64,000 bases of DNA from contig JAKVBX010000001.1 of the NCBI GenBank assembly GCA_022446795.1, positions 151,357 through 215,356 on the forward strand. The letters are read 5' to 3'. Shown here one piece after another: positions 7,925 to 16,383 of the stretch. Below the pieces are notes generated by a model, which saw only the letters and a list, made by a program, of their open reading frames with translations, ran no database searches and was not told the DNA's origin. Numbering within the stretch: the stretch's first letter is position 1; every line of letters starts with the position of its first letter. The DNA comes from Phycisphaerales bacterium (GTDB taxonomy: Bacteria > Planctomycetota > Phycisphaerae > Phycisphaerales > SM1A02). The translations under genes and the position numbers were made by a program.

Positions 7925-8556
7925 CGGGTGCCGAAGATCCGGTCACCCGCATCACCCAGCCCCGGCAGGATGTAGCCCGACTCGTTCAACTGGCGATCCA
8001 ACGCCGCAACGAAGATGCGAACATCCGGACACGCTTCGCCCATCGCAAGAACGCCCTCGGGCGCGGCAACCAGGCAGATCAGGCGAATGTCTTCGCACCC
8101 ATGCTGCCGCAGGACTTCCGTCGCCGCAATGGCGGAACCACCGGTTGCCAGCATCGGATCGACCAGGAACACGGGACCGTCCGCGACGAACGGCGGAAGC
8201 TTGCAGTAATAGGTCACCGGCTTCAACGTCGACTCGTCGCGATACAACCCGACGTGACCCACGTTGGCCTCCGGCATCAGGGCAATGATGCCCTCCACCA
8301 TGCCCAGGCCGGCCCGCAGGATCGGCACCAGCGTGACCGGGGCCGAGAGCCGGACCTCCTCGGTCTCCTCCAACGGCGTCCGGACCGTGGTCTCCACGAC
8401 CGGCAGGTCCCGGCTGGCCTGGAAGGTCATCAACCCCGCCACCTGGGCGATCAGCCGCCGAAAATCCTCCGGCGAGGTCTCTTCGTCTCGTAATCTCGCC
8501 ATCTTGTCCCGGATCAGGGGATGATCGAGGATCGTCAGATTGGGGTGACTGGCCAT
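7921..8556 (-). CDS. upp: Uracil phosphoribosyltransferase
   Basis: The 211-residue product is full length for Upp. It has the N-terminal HPLIRDKMARLRDE motif, VPILRAGLGMVEGI for uracil binding, and the phosphoribosyltransferase loop VFLVDPMLATGGSA near 128-141 that binds PRPP. The C-terminal YILPGLGDAGDRIFGT motif closes the uracil pocket. It salvages uracil to UMP in the cytosol. It is a single gene, convergent and overlapping at the 3' end with the DUF3500 gene. Confidence 0.95.
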   Translation of the reverse strand: MASHPNLTILDHPLIRDKMARLRDEETSPEDFRRLIAQVAGLMTFQASRDLPVVETTVRTPLEETEEVRLSAPVTLVPILRAGLGMVEGIIALMPEANVGHVGLYRDESTLKPVTYYCKLPPFVADGPVFLVDPMLATGGSAIAATEVLRQHGCEDIRLICLVAAPEGVLAMGEACPDVRIFVAALDRQLNESGYILPGLGDAGDRIFGTR

Positions 8557-8616
8557 GCGTGTATTTTACCGACAGCCAGGGACCTCGCCTTGGCGGGTTT
8601 CCAGGAGGAGTATCTC

Positions 8617-9969
8617 ATGAACCTGATCGTCGCTGGCTTGAGCATGGTCATCACCCTTCAGCCGGTCCCGGACCCGCCGCGGCCGCCCGCCGGTGGATCA
8701 CACCCCCGTGATCATGACGTGCTGGTCCACCGCGTCACGCCCGAGGGCGAGGTCAATCACGTGGCCACCTTCACCGGGGCCGGAGTGCCAACCATCGTCT
8801 CGCTGGGCGGCGACCGCCTCCTCGCGGCACACCAGTGGTTCCCGGATGACATCCCGGAGGAGTTCGATCACATCGCGGTCCACTTCTCGGATGACGGAGG
8901 ACGCACCTGGGATGGCCCCTCCCCCATACAGGTCCAGGGACTTCCCGTCGGCACGCGTTTTCCCTTCGACCCCACGATCGTCCGCCTGCCGGATGGTCAC
9001 CTGAGGATGTACTTCACGTTCATGACGGGGCGACGGTTCGACGAATCGATTCCACGGATCAGTTCCGCCATCTCCAGGGACGGCGTGAGCTGGCGATGGG
9101 AGCGAGGCATGCGCTTCGAAGTCGACGGCGAACCGACGATCGACTGCGCCGTGGGATTCACTGGTGGCCGCTGGCACATGATCGTTCCGATGCGAGGCCA
9201 TTCCGGAGCGTACGCCGCCACCTCGGAAGACGGACTCGAGTTTCGCCGCCAGCGTGACCTCCCCACGCTGCAGATGGGACACCGGTGGCTGGGCTGCCTG
9301 GCGCCGACCGACGACACGCTTCGCTTCTATGGCACTGCCCAGGTTCGGCAACTCAGCGTCGCCGCCCGCGATGCCGGGATCTGGACGGCGGACCTGCAGT
9401 CCAGTGGCAAGTGGCAGGTCGGCGAATCACTCTCGGTTCCCGGCGCCGACCCAGGCGTCGCCCAACTGGCCGACGGTACGCTCGTGGTCGTGACGACGGG
9501 TCCGCCTCGAGCGGGGACGCCCTCGGCCACTCGACGCCGGAACCCGGTTCCCCCGAAGCGGCCGACGCCATCGAAGCAGGAGATCGATGCCCAACTGAAC
9601 GAGATGATCGCGTCCGCCAACGACCTGGACTGGGATCGGTTTGCCCGGGTCTTTGCGCCGGGGGCAACAGGTTTCGTCTCCTCGCCCGGTGCGACGAGTC
9701 GGCTCGATTCCGGGACGGATGTCGCGGCCGCCTTCAAGCCGGGATTTGAAACATCATCAACCTGGCCACCGCTGCCCCGTCGGCACCGCGATGTTCACAT
9801 CCAGCAGCATGGCAATGTCGCCGTCGCCACGTTCCACACGGACCACGCCGAGGACCAGACGGGCTGGTGGACCGTGGTCATGCGTCGCCAGGACAACCAG
9901 TGGAAGGTGCATCACGTGCACGCCTCCGTCCAGTCCTCCAGCAACAGCAACAGCACGACATGGCCCTGA
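8617..9969 (+). CDS. Sialidase-like beta-propeller protein with C-terminal NTF2-like domain
   Basis: The 450-residue product starts at the ATG at 8617, preceded by AGGAGG. A hydrophobic leader is followed by a BNR/sialidase-type propeller with an Asp-box (FSDDGGRTW near 90-98) and a second degenerate one (ISRDGVSW near 154). Residues about 320-445, after a Pro/Arg linker, match the SnoaL/NTF2-like fold: EIDAQLNEMIASANDLDWDRFARVFAP to WWTVVMRRQDNQWKVHHVHAS. The family carries glycan-acting and non-enzymatic members; a substrate cannot be assigned, and the canonical sialidase Arg triad is not evident. The stop overlaps the start of the next gene by 10 bases. Confidence 0.75.
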   Translation: MNLIVAGLSMVITLQPVPDPPRPPAGGSHPRDHDVLVHRVTPEGEVNHVATFTGAGVPTIVSLGGDRLLAAHQWFPDDIPEEFDHIAVHFSDDGGRTWDGPSPIQVQGLPVGTRFPFDPTIVRLPDGHLRMYFTFMTGRRFDESIPRISSAISRDGVSWRWERGMRFEVDGEPTIDCAVGFTGGRWHMIVPMRGHSGAYAATSEDGLEFRRQRDLPTLQMGHRWLGCLAPTDDTLRFYGTAQVRQLSVAARDAGIWTADLQSSGKWQVGESLSVPGADPGVAQLADGTLVVVTTGPPRAGTPSATRRRNPVPPKRPTPSKQEIDAQLNEMIASANDLDWDRFARVFAPGATGFVSSPGATSRLDSGTDVAAAFKPGFETSSTWPPLPRRHRDVHIQQHGNVAVATFHTDHAEDQTGWWTVVMRRQDNQWKVHHVHASVQSSSNSNSTTWP

Positions 9970-10892
9970 GCAGACAGGTCGAAGCAGCGGACGAACGGCT
10001 CCGCGATCGCGTGGTGGAAACGCCACTGGTCCCCTCGCCCCACCTGGGCGACGGCGTGAGCCTGAAGCTCGAGAACCGGCAGCACTCCGGGTCATTCAAG
10101 GCCCGGGGGGCGCTGAATCGGCTGCTTCACCTTGATCCCGAGACGGCCGCCCGCGGCGTCATCGCGGCCTCGACCGGCAATCACGCGTTGGCCATGGCCT
10201 GGGCGGGAGCGCAGGCGAGCATTGATGACATCATGATCTTCGCGCCACGTTCGATCACACCTGCGAAGCGAGCGAAGCTCGAGGCGAAGGGCGTCCAGGT
10301 TCAGATTCACGGTGATGATTGCATGGAAGCGGAAACGGAAGCCCGGCGCGTCGCCGAGCAATCGGGACGCTGCTATGTCTCGCCCTACAACGATCCACTG
10401 GTCGTCGCCGGCCAGGGCACCGTCGGGGCCGAACTACTCCGCCAAGCCGACACGCTCGACGCCGTCCTCATCGCGGTGGGTGGTGGCGGGCTCATCGCCG
10501 GGACGGGCGCGATCCTCAAGGCGCATCACCCGGGCATCGAGATCATCGGATGCCTGCCTCGACAGTCACCGGCCATGCTGGAGTGCCTTCGAGCCGGTGA
10601 GATCATCGACGTCGTCTCGGGACCGACGCTGAGTGATGGCACGGCTGGCGGCGTCGAACCGGGCGCGATCACGTTTGACTGGTGTCGCGAACTGGTTGAT
10701 GACTGGATCGTGGTGGATGAACCGGACATCGCTGAAGCCATGGAGATGATCCATGCGCATCACGACATGCAGATCGAGGGCGCGGCCGGCGTCGCCGTTG
10801 CGGCCTGGAACCAGGCGGGCGACCGGTGGACGGGAAAACGCGTTGCAATCGTCATCTGCGGCGGCAACGTGGCATCACCGGTCGGTGCGTGA
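9960..10892 (+). CDS. Threonine/serine dehydratase-like PLP enzyme
   Basis: The 310-residue product is a fold-type II PLP enzyme. The Schiff-base Lys is in SGSFKARGA (Lys47). STGNHA near 71-76 contacts the substrate and GGGGLIAG at 174-181 cradles the PLP phosphate. Size and motifs fit catabolic threonine/serine dehydratase or serine racemase; there is no regulatory ACT domain as in biosynthetic IlvA. It converts Thr/Ser to 2-oxoacids plus ammonia, or racemises Ser. The start is the ATG at 9960 inside the end of the preceding gene. It is a likely two-gene transcript. Confidence 0.85.
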   Translation: MALSRQVEAADERLRDRVVETPLVPSPHLGDGVSLKLENRQHSGSFKARGALNRLLHLDPETAARGVIAASTGNHALAMAWAGAQASIDDIMIFAPRSITPAKRAKLEAKGVQVQIHGDDCMEAETEARRVAEQSGRCYVSPYNDPLVVAGQGTVGAELLRQADTLDAVLIAVGGGGLIAGTGAILKAHHPGIEIIGCLPRQSPAMLECLRAGEIIDVVSGPTLSDGTAGGVEPGAITFDWCRELVDDWIVVDEPDIAEAMEMIHAHHDMQIEGAAGVAVAAWNQAGDRWTGKRVAIVICGGNVASPVGA

Positions 10893-10917
10893 GCCGGACA
10901 CGCAAGAAGGGAAAAAG

Positions 10918-10991
10918 TGGGCGATACAGGACTCGAACCTGTGACCTCACGGGTGTGATCCGTGCGCTCTAGCCAACTGAGCTAATCGCCC
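10918..10991 (-). tRNA. tRNA-Val (anticodon CAC)
   Basis: A complete cloverleaf on the minus strand: acceptor GGGCGAT/ATCGCCC, D-stem GCTC/GAGC, anticodon stem CACGG/CCGTG with loop ATCACAC (anticodon CAC, reading GUG), and T-stem ACAGG/CCTGT with loop TTCGAGT. The discriminator base is A. CCA is not encoded; TTTTT follows two bases after the discriminator. Confidence 0.97.
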
Positions 10992-11029
10992 GGCGGAACG
11001 TCAAAGTATATCTGGAATCCCGGGATCGA

Positions 11030-11344
11030 TCAGTCCGAGGCCGGCCGGTCGTCTTCCTGAATCGAATCGGCAACCTTCCGGACATCATCCATGCCCGCAC
11101 CCCTGGCCACCGACTGGTCGGTGAGCTTGGGAGCCGTCTCGGCCTTGGCTTCCTTATCGATATCGTCGTCGATGCCCTTCACGCCCTTCTTGAACTCCAC
11201 GATGCTCCGACCGACGCTGCGTCCGACCTCGGGCAACCGCCGGCCGAAGATGAGCAGGCCGATGACCAGGATGACGATGATCTCGGGCGTACCGATCCCG
11301 CCGATCAATCCGGGCATCAGGGGAAGGGATGTGGAAAGTGGCAT
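11030..11344 (-). CDS. tatA: Sec-independent protein translocase TatA/TatE family
   Basis: The 104-residue product has a short periplasmic start, one membrane helix (PEIIVILVIGLLIFG), the FGRRLPEVGRSVG hinge, and a basic amphipathic helix (RSIVEFKKGVKGI), followed by an acidic tail. This is the canonical TatA/E layout forming the pore of the twin-arginine export pathway. TatC is not in the window. It lies 38 bases downstream of tRNA-Val's 5' end on the same strand and may be transcribed with it. Confidence 0.93.
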   Translation of the reverse strand: MPLSTSLPLMPGLIGGIGTPEIIVILVIGLLIFGRRLPEVGRSVGRSIVEFKKGVKGIDDDIDKEAKAETAPKLTDQSVARGAGMDDVRKVADSIQEDDRPASD

Positions 11345-11504
11345 GTCCGGTTCCTCCGGGAGCTGGTCCGGTTACAGTCTACCGCGTTCGGCCTGTGGAA
11401 GCCGCCGAACTCTGCAAACAGGAGCCCCCCGGGGCCGATAGACCAGCATTCGCCGCCCCACTGGAGGGGGTTGGCCGCGACGACTCAAGGAAGGGACTGC
11501 ACGA

Positions 11505-12746
11505 ATGCGATATCTCGCACGCTTGACCGGAGCCATTCTGCTCGCCAGCCTGGCCGCCTGCTCGCCGGAGAAGGTGGACTCACCCACCGGGGCCAACATC
11601 GCCCGAACCGACTATTCCCGGCCCCTGCCGGAAGGCGAACAGGCGCTCGTCAAGATCACCGACCCCGACCAGCTCCCCGACCTGGAGGCCGCCTGGCAGC
11701 AGCGGGACCTGTTCCTGCGGGACGCCATGGACGAGAGCATCACCTGGTTCGACAAGAACTCCACGGTCGAGTGGTACCCCAGTTGCGGCATCGATCATGC
11801 CCAGGCCAGGGCCTCGGTCGTCGCCCTGCGGGAACTCCTGGAGACCGCGCCCGATGCCCGGACCTTCCGTTCCGAACTCCTCAGGAAGTTCGACGTCTAT
11901 CAATCCGTCGGCTGCGACGGCGAAGGCACGGTGCTCTTCACCGGGTACTTCTCTCCGGTTCTCGAGGGCCACGATTCGCCGAGTGACCGAAGCCACACGC
12001 CCCTGTACACGCGACCGACAGACCTCGAGACGAATCCCAGGACCGGCCAGCCCCTGGGGCGTCGCCTCCCCGATGGCGGCCTGGCGACCTGGCCGACGCG
12101 ACGCGAACTCGAGGCCAGCCGCCCGTTCGACGGATCCGAACTGGTCTGGGTGGACGACCCCCTCTCCGCCTACATCGCGCACGTCAACGGCTCGGCCAAG
12201 ATCAAGATGAGTGATGGTTCCGTGATGTACGTCGGATACGACGGCAAGACGGACCGCGACTACAAGGGCCTGGGCGAATCCCTGGTCGAAGCGGAACTGG
12301 CCGATCCATCATCACTGAATCTCACGGTCGTGCGGCGACTCTACCGGCAGCAACCCGACGTGGTCGGCGACCTGATCCTCGACAACGACAGTTATGTCTT
12401 CTTCCGTGAGTACGACGGCGGAACCTGGCCGTCGGGTTCGCTGGGCTTTCCCGTGACGCCAGAGCGCACCGTCGCCACCGACAAGTCCGTGTACCCGCGT
12501 GGTGGCGTCGTACTGGTCGACACTCGGACCAATACCTTCGGTGGCGAAAAGCCCTTCACCCAGTTCATGCTGGACCAGGACACGGGTGGCGCCATCCGGG
12601 CCCCGGGCCGGGCCGACCTGTACATGGGCACGGGTGCCGCCGCGGAGATTCTCGCCGGCGGCCAGTATGCCGAGGGCACGATGTACTACTTCTTCCTGAA
12701 ACCTGGACGAGTCGCCTCGGTCAACCAGGACTGGTCCAATCCCTGA
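11505..12746 (+). CDS. mltA: Membrane-bound lytic murein transglycosylase A
   Basis: The 413-residue product is a lipoprotein (lipobox SLAAC, Cys19) with the MltA domain: GYFSPVLEG, PLYTRP and VGYDGKTDRDYKGLGESL. A C-terminal 3D domain contains the catalytic Asp signature around MLDQDTGGAIRAPGRADLYMG. MltA cleaves the glycan strands of peptidoglycan, forming 1,6-anhydromuropeptides at the outer membrane inner face. AAGGAAGGGA precedes the ATG at 11505. Its presence argues that this planctomycete makes peptidoglycan. Confidence 0.93.
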   Translation: MRYLARLTGAILLASLAACSPEKVDSPTGANIARTDYSRPLPEGEQALVKITDPDQLPDLEAAWQQRDLFLRDAMDESITWFDKNSTVEWYPSCGIDHAQARASVVALRELLETAPDARTFRSELLRKFDVYQSVGCDGEGTVLFTGYFSPVLEGHDSPSDRSHTPLYTRPTDLETNPRTGQPLGRRLPDGGLATWPTRRELEASRPFDGSELVWVDDPLSAYIAHVNGSAKIKMSDGSVMYVGYDGKTDRDYKGLGESLVEAELADPSSLNLTVVRRLYRQQPDVVGDLILDNDSYVFFREYDGGTWPSGSLGFPVTPERTVATDKSVYPRGGVVLVDTRTNTFGGEKPFTQFMLDQDTGGAIRAPGRADLYMGTGAAAEILAGGQYAEGTMYYFFLKPGRVASVNQDWSNP

Positions 12747-12750
12747 GTTC

Positions 12751-13299
12751 TCAACGCAGGCTGATGACCTCGACCTGACCGGTCCCTGGATCCCACTGGA
12801 GACTCCCCCACGATGGCCACCATCGGGGCCGCTTGTCGTCCACCAGCGTGGATGCCATCACCTCCCGGCGAAATGACCGCTCATCAAGCCGTGCCCACGA
12901 CTCTGCCGCTGCGGCACCAAGAAGCCAGGCCCCGAGAAAGACCAGGACGCACCGGCGAACGAGTACGGCCGCCGCTGGACCGGCAAGCAGGTGGAGCGGG
13001 CCACACTCGGGGCAGACGCCCTCGGCGGAATCCCGGAGCGAGCGACCGCACCAGGGGCAATCCCCACGGTCCCGCCGCTGCCGCGCCCGGCTGGCGCGGA
13101 TGATCTCCGGCAGGATCCACAGCACGGTGAACCACGCGACCAGGAACATCATGAACAGTGACAGTCCGAGGACAAGCGCGATTTCACCGGGCCCTGGGTC
13201 GATCACGTGCAGCAGGGTCCGAACGAACCCGTAGGCCACGAAGGACCACGACGCCAGGACGAGCCAGGCACCACACCGCAACCAGGTCATGGCGTTCAT
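12751..13299 (-). CDS. Membrane protein with cytoplasmic zinc ribbon
   Basis: The 182-residue product has two N-terminal membrane helices (about 8-28 and 38-64), then a basic region and a four-Cys ribbon CPWCG/CPECG (Cys81, 84, 96, 99). A third helix spans about 110-130 and a soluble tail follows. No catalytic motif is evident. Planctomycetes carry many such zinc-ribbon membrane proteins of unknown role. The start overlaps the stop of the UbiD-family gene by 4 bases, so the two are translationally coupled. It is convergent with mltA across only 4 bases. Confidence 0.6.
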   Translation of the reverse strand: MNAMTWLRCGAWLVLASWSFVAYGFVRTLLHVIDPGPGEIALVLGLSLFMMFLVAWFTVLWILPEIIRASRARQRRDRGDCPWCGRSLRDSAEGVCPECGPLHLLAGPAAAVLVRRCVLVFLGAWLLGAAAAESWARLDERSFRREVMASTLVDDKRPRWWPSWGSLQWDPGTGQVEVISLR

Positions 13300-15335
13300 C
13301 GGCGGCTCGAATCACCCGGAAGCCCGAACACACTCGCTCGCGTGCGGATCGATTCCAGCACGGACTCGTCCATGCTCATGGCCGGAGGCCACTTGCGAAC
13401 GGGCTGACCAAGGCGATCCTCGGACGCCACCTTGCTGGTGCCGTCAATGCCCAGGCGATTCCCGTCTCGATACAGGTCACGACCCGGATCCATGTTGGCC
13501 ACGAGATGGAACAGAACCATGTCGTGATCGGACAGGTCAACGTCACCGTCAACGGCCATGACGCAACCGGACCAGTCGGGCAATGCCGCCAGGACCGACT
13601 CGATGGCTCGGCCCCCGGACCCGGGACCATCGCTGGCCTTGTCGACACCGACATGGACCACCCGTCCCCCGCCCCACTCCGGTACGGCATGGGAGACCGC
13701 GGTCTGGCGGAGGGTTGACCGGATCACCTCGACCTGGGGCATCAGAGGCGGATCAATCGGCACGCCCGCCACTTCCTCCCCGGTCCACGTGGTTGTCGCA
13801 TCGAAACCGATCTTGTGACCCGCACCGAGCCGTGGTGCCGCGTGGTCGAGAATGTCGAGAGGGCCGTTGACGACTTCGATGTCGCGGAGGAAGTCGCAGT
13901 TCTTCGCCAGCGCCTCCATCACGGCCAACTCGTCGTGCACATTCACGCCGTCATCAACCACCACGATCATCTTGGTCCAGGCCATCTGGCCGGCTCCCCA
14001 GATCGCATGCATCAGACGGCGGGCCTGAAGCGCGTAGGCCTTGCGGATGGAGACGAAGACACAGTTGTGGAAACAGCCGAACATCGGCAGGTGGTAGTCA
14101 ATGATGTCGGGTACCAGGATCTTGAGCAGCGGAAGGAAGATCCGTTCAGTCGCCTTGCCCAGGTAGTAGTCTTCCTGTGGCGGAACACCGACGATGGTGG
14201 TCGGGTAGATGGCGTCCCGGCGATGGGTCATCGCCGTGACATCGACGATGGGATAGCGATCCGGCATCGAGTAGAAGCCCGTGTGATCGCCGAAGGGACC
14301 TTCGATCACGGCGCCGGGACCCAGCGGTTCCCCGGAGTCCGGGTCCCAGCCCACGTTGCCGGCATCGGTGCGGACCAGGCCCTCGATCACGATCTCGGCA
14401 TTCGCCGGAACCCGCAGCGGAACCGTCCTGGCCTTGACCATCGGAATGCCTCGACCATTGAGGAAACCCGCCATGAGGAGTTCGCTGATCCCGGGTGGCA
14501 GAGGCGAAGTCGCCGCATAGGGCAGGACGGACTCGCCACCGAAGCAGATGGCAATCGGCATGGGTTCGCCGATGGCCTTCCAGGACCGCCAGTGGGCCGC
14601 CCCATCATGGTGAAGATGCCAGTGCATGGCGACATGCGTCTCATCAATCAACTGCACGCGGTACATGCCGATGTTGTGCGTCGGCGGCTTGGCCTTGCCA
14701 CGATCCCGCGCATGGATGGTGTGAATCCCCGCGAAGGTGATGTAGCGTCCCTGGCCGTTGGCCGTCCCGGCGTCTTCCGGTGTCGCCGACCACCCGACCG
14801 CCGAGGGGTCGCCGTCAAGCGGCCAGCACTTGATGATGGGCAGCCGCGTGAGATCAACCTCGCCATCCGCGGTCAACCGGACGACCTCCTGGCAGGGCCC
14901 GCGTCGCTTCAGCTTCGGACCCGCACGCAGCAACGGCCGCAGCAACTTGAGTCGCCCAAGCAGATCCCTGATGCCGGCCGGCGGACGCGGCGCGGTGAGC
15001 GTCTCCAGGACATCGGCAATGTGCTCGAAACCCCGCTCGGGATCACAGCCCAGCGCCGCTTCCATGCGGGCGTACGATCCGAAGACATTGATCGCCAGGG
15101 GAAAGTCGCTGCCCGTGACCTGCTCGAACAGCAGACCATGTCCACCACGGTCGGCATGACACGGATCAAACCGCTCGGCCGCGACACTGCTGACCGGCGC
15201 GGCGGACTTGCTGTGCAGGTCCGCGATCGCCGCGACCTCGAGCATCGGCGACACTTCCTCGCTGATTCGAAGAAGCTGTCCGCCCTGCTCCAGGGAGGCA
15301 ATCATGTCTCCAAGCGTGGGGAAGCCCTTTGGCAT
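13296..15335 (-). CDS. UbiD-family decarboxylase (probable menaquinone-type)
   Basis: The 679-residue product opens with the typical UbiD start (FPTLGDMIASLEQGGQLLRI) and carries INVFGSYARMEAALG and the cofactor/active-site region VIEGPFGDHTGFYS. UbiD enzymes use prenylated FMN to decarboxylate aromatic acids. The length, well above the roughly 490 residues of E. coli UbiD, fits the long menaquinone-biosynthesis-decarboxylase group, so a role in the futalosine route is likely but not proven. The prenyl-FMN synthase UbiX is not in the window. It diverges from the ABC exporter genes across 82 bases. Confidence 0.85.
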   Translation of the reverse strand: MPKGFPTLGDMIASLEQGGQLLRISEEVSPMLEVAAIADLHSKSAAPVSSVAAERFDPCHADRGGHGLLFEQVTGSDFPLAINVFGSYARMEAALGCDPERGFEHIADVLETLTAPRPPAGIRDLLGRLKLLRPLLRAGPKLKRRGPCQEVVRLTADGEVDLTRLPIIKCWPLDGDPSAVGWSATPEDAGTANGQGRYITFAGIHTIHARDRGKAKPPTHNIGMYRVQLIDETHVAMHWHLHHDGAAHWRSWKAIGEPMPIAICFGGESVLPYAATSPLPPGISELLMAGFLNGRGIPMVKARTVPLRVPANAEIVIEGLVRTDAGNVGWDPDSGEPLGPGAVIEGPFGDHTGFYSMPDRYPIVDVTAMTHRRDAIYPTTIVGVPPQEDYYLGKATERIFLPLLKILVPDIIDYHLPMFGCFHNCVFVSIRKAYALQARRLMHAIWGAGQMAWTKMIVVVDDGVNVHDELAVMEALAKNCDFLRDIEVVNGPLDILDHAAPRLGAGHKIGFDATTTWTGEEVAGVPIDPPLMPQVEVIRSTLRQTAVSHAVPEWGGGRVVHVGVDKASDGPGSGGRAIESVLAALPDWSGCVMAVDGDVDLSDHDMVLFHLVANMDPGRDLYRDGNRLGIDGTSKVASEDRLGQPVRKWPPAMSMDESVLESIRTRASVFGLPGDSSRR

Positions 15336-15417
15336 AGGCCAGAAGCATAGTCAAGGTCAGCAGCGTAGAGGTGTTCTGGCGGGTAGACTCCCGGGCACAC
15401 CCCCAGGGGATCCCGCC

Positions 15418-16383
15418 ATGACAGGCACACCGGTCATCGCAGTCGATGACGTGCACAAGACCTTCAAACGCCGCGTTCATGCCCTGCGAGGTGTGACGAT
15501 GCGGGTTCATGACGGGGAGATCTTCGGTCTCCTGGGACCGAATGGCGCTGGCAAGTCCACCCTGGTCAAGATCCTGATGACCGTCATCCGGCCCACCCGC
15601 CTGGGCGGCACCCTGCTGGGGCGACCGGTCGGCCACAAGCCCACGCTCAGCCAGGTGGGCTACCTGCCTGAACACCATCGCTTTCCAAAGTACCTGCGAG
15701 CCGAGGAAGTCCTCGACTACTTCGCCGCCCTGTGCAGCGTGCCCAAGCGTGATCGCCGCATCCGAATCGGCGAGATGCTGGAACTCGTGGGCATGAGCGA
15801 GTGGCGACGTCACCGCGTCGGTGAATTCTCCAAGGGCATGCTGCAACGCATCGGAATTGCCCAGGCGATGATGAACGACCCCAAGGTACTGCTGCTGGAC
15901 GAACCCACCGATGGCGTGGACCCGGTCGGACGCCGCGAAATCCGCGACCTGCTGATTCGGCTCCGAGCCCAGGGCCGCACGATCTTCATCAACAGTCACC
16001 TGCTGAGTGAACTGGAGATGGTCTGCGACCGGGTCGCCATCATGGTCAAGGGCCGCGTCTCGATGGAAGGCACCATCGACGACCTGACCGCCGATTCGCA
16101 GCGATACGAGATCACGGCGACGGGCCCGGCCCCCGAACTCCCCGGCGAGGTCACGGTCCAATCGCTCGAGGACAACCTGGTGAAACTGTGCCTGCCCGGA
16201 ACGTCGCCGAAGTCGGTCCAACCGATCATCGATCGACTCCGGGCTGCGGACTCGACGATTCACTCGGTCAAGCCGGTCCGCGAGTCCCTCGAGGACCTGT
16301 TCATGCGGGCCATCGATGAAACCGGCCCGGGCGCCGCCACGCCGGGTGCCGTGATGGGCCGACGCCCGGAGGGCGACGCATGA
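15418..16383 (+). CDS. ABC transporter ATP-binding protein
   Basis: The 321-residue product has Walker A GPNGAGKS (40-47), a Q-loop, the signature FSKGMLQR (a variant of LSGGQ), Walker B VLLLDEP with DGVDP after it, and the switch His in INSHLL. The C-terminal extension (about 225-321) is typical of the CcmA/NatA-type exporter ATPases. AGGGGA precedes the ATG. Its stop overlaps the start of the permease gene by 4 bases (ATGA), so the pair forms one complex. The cargo is unknown. Confidence 0.9.
   Translation: MTGTPVIAVDDVHKTFKRRVHALRGVTMRVHDGEIFGLLGPNGAGKSTLVKILMTVIRPTRLGGTLLGRPVGHKPTLSQVGYLPEHHRFPKYLRAEEVLDYFAALCSVPKRDRRIRIGEMLELVGMSEWRRHRVGEFSKGMLQRIGIAQAMMNDPKVLLLDEPTDGVDPVGRREIRDLLIRLRAQGRTIFINSHLLSELEMVCDRVAIMVKGRVSMEGTIDDLTADSQRYEITATGPAPELPGEVTVQSLEDNLVKLCLPGTSPKSVQPIIDRLRAADSTIHSVKPVRESLEDLFMRAIDETGPGAATPGAVMGRRPEGDA

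Noticed and set aside
13815-15350. Open frame of 511 codons on the plus strand
   Set aside because: It is the antisense shadow of the UbiD-family decarboxylase and has no recognisable motif.
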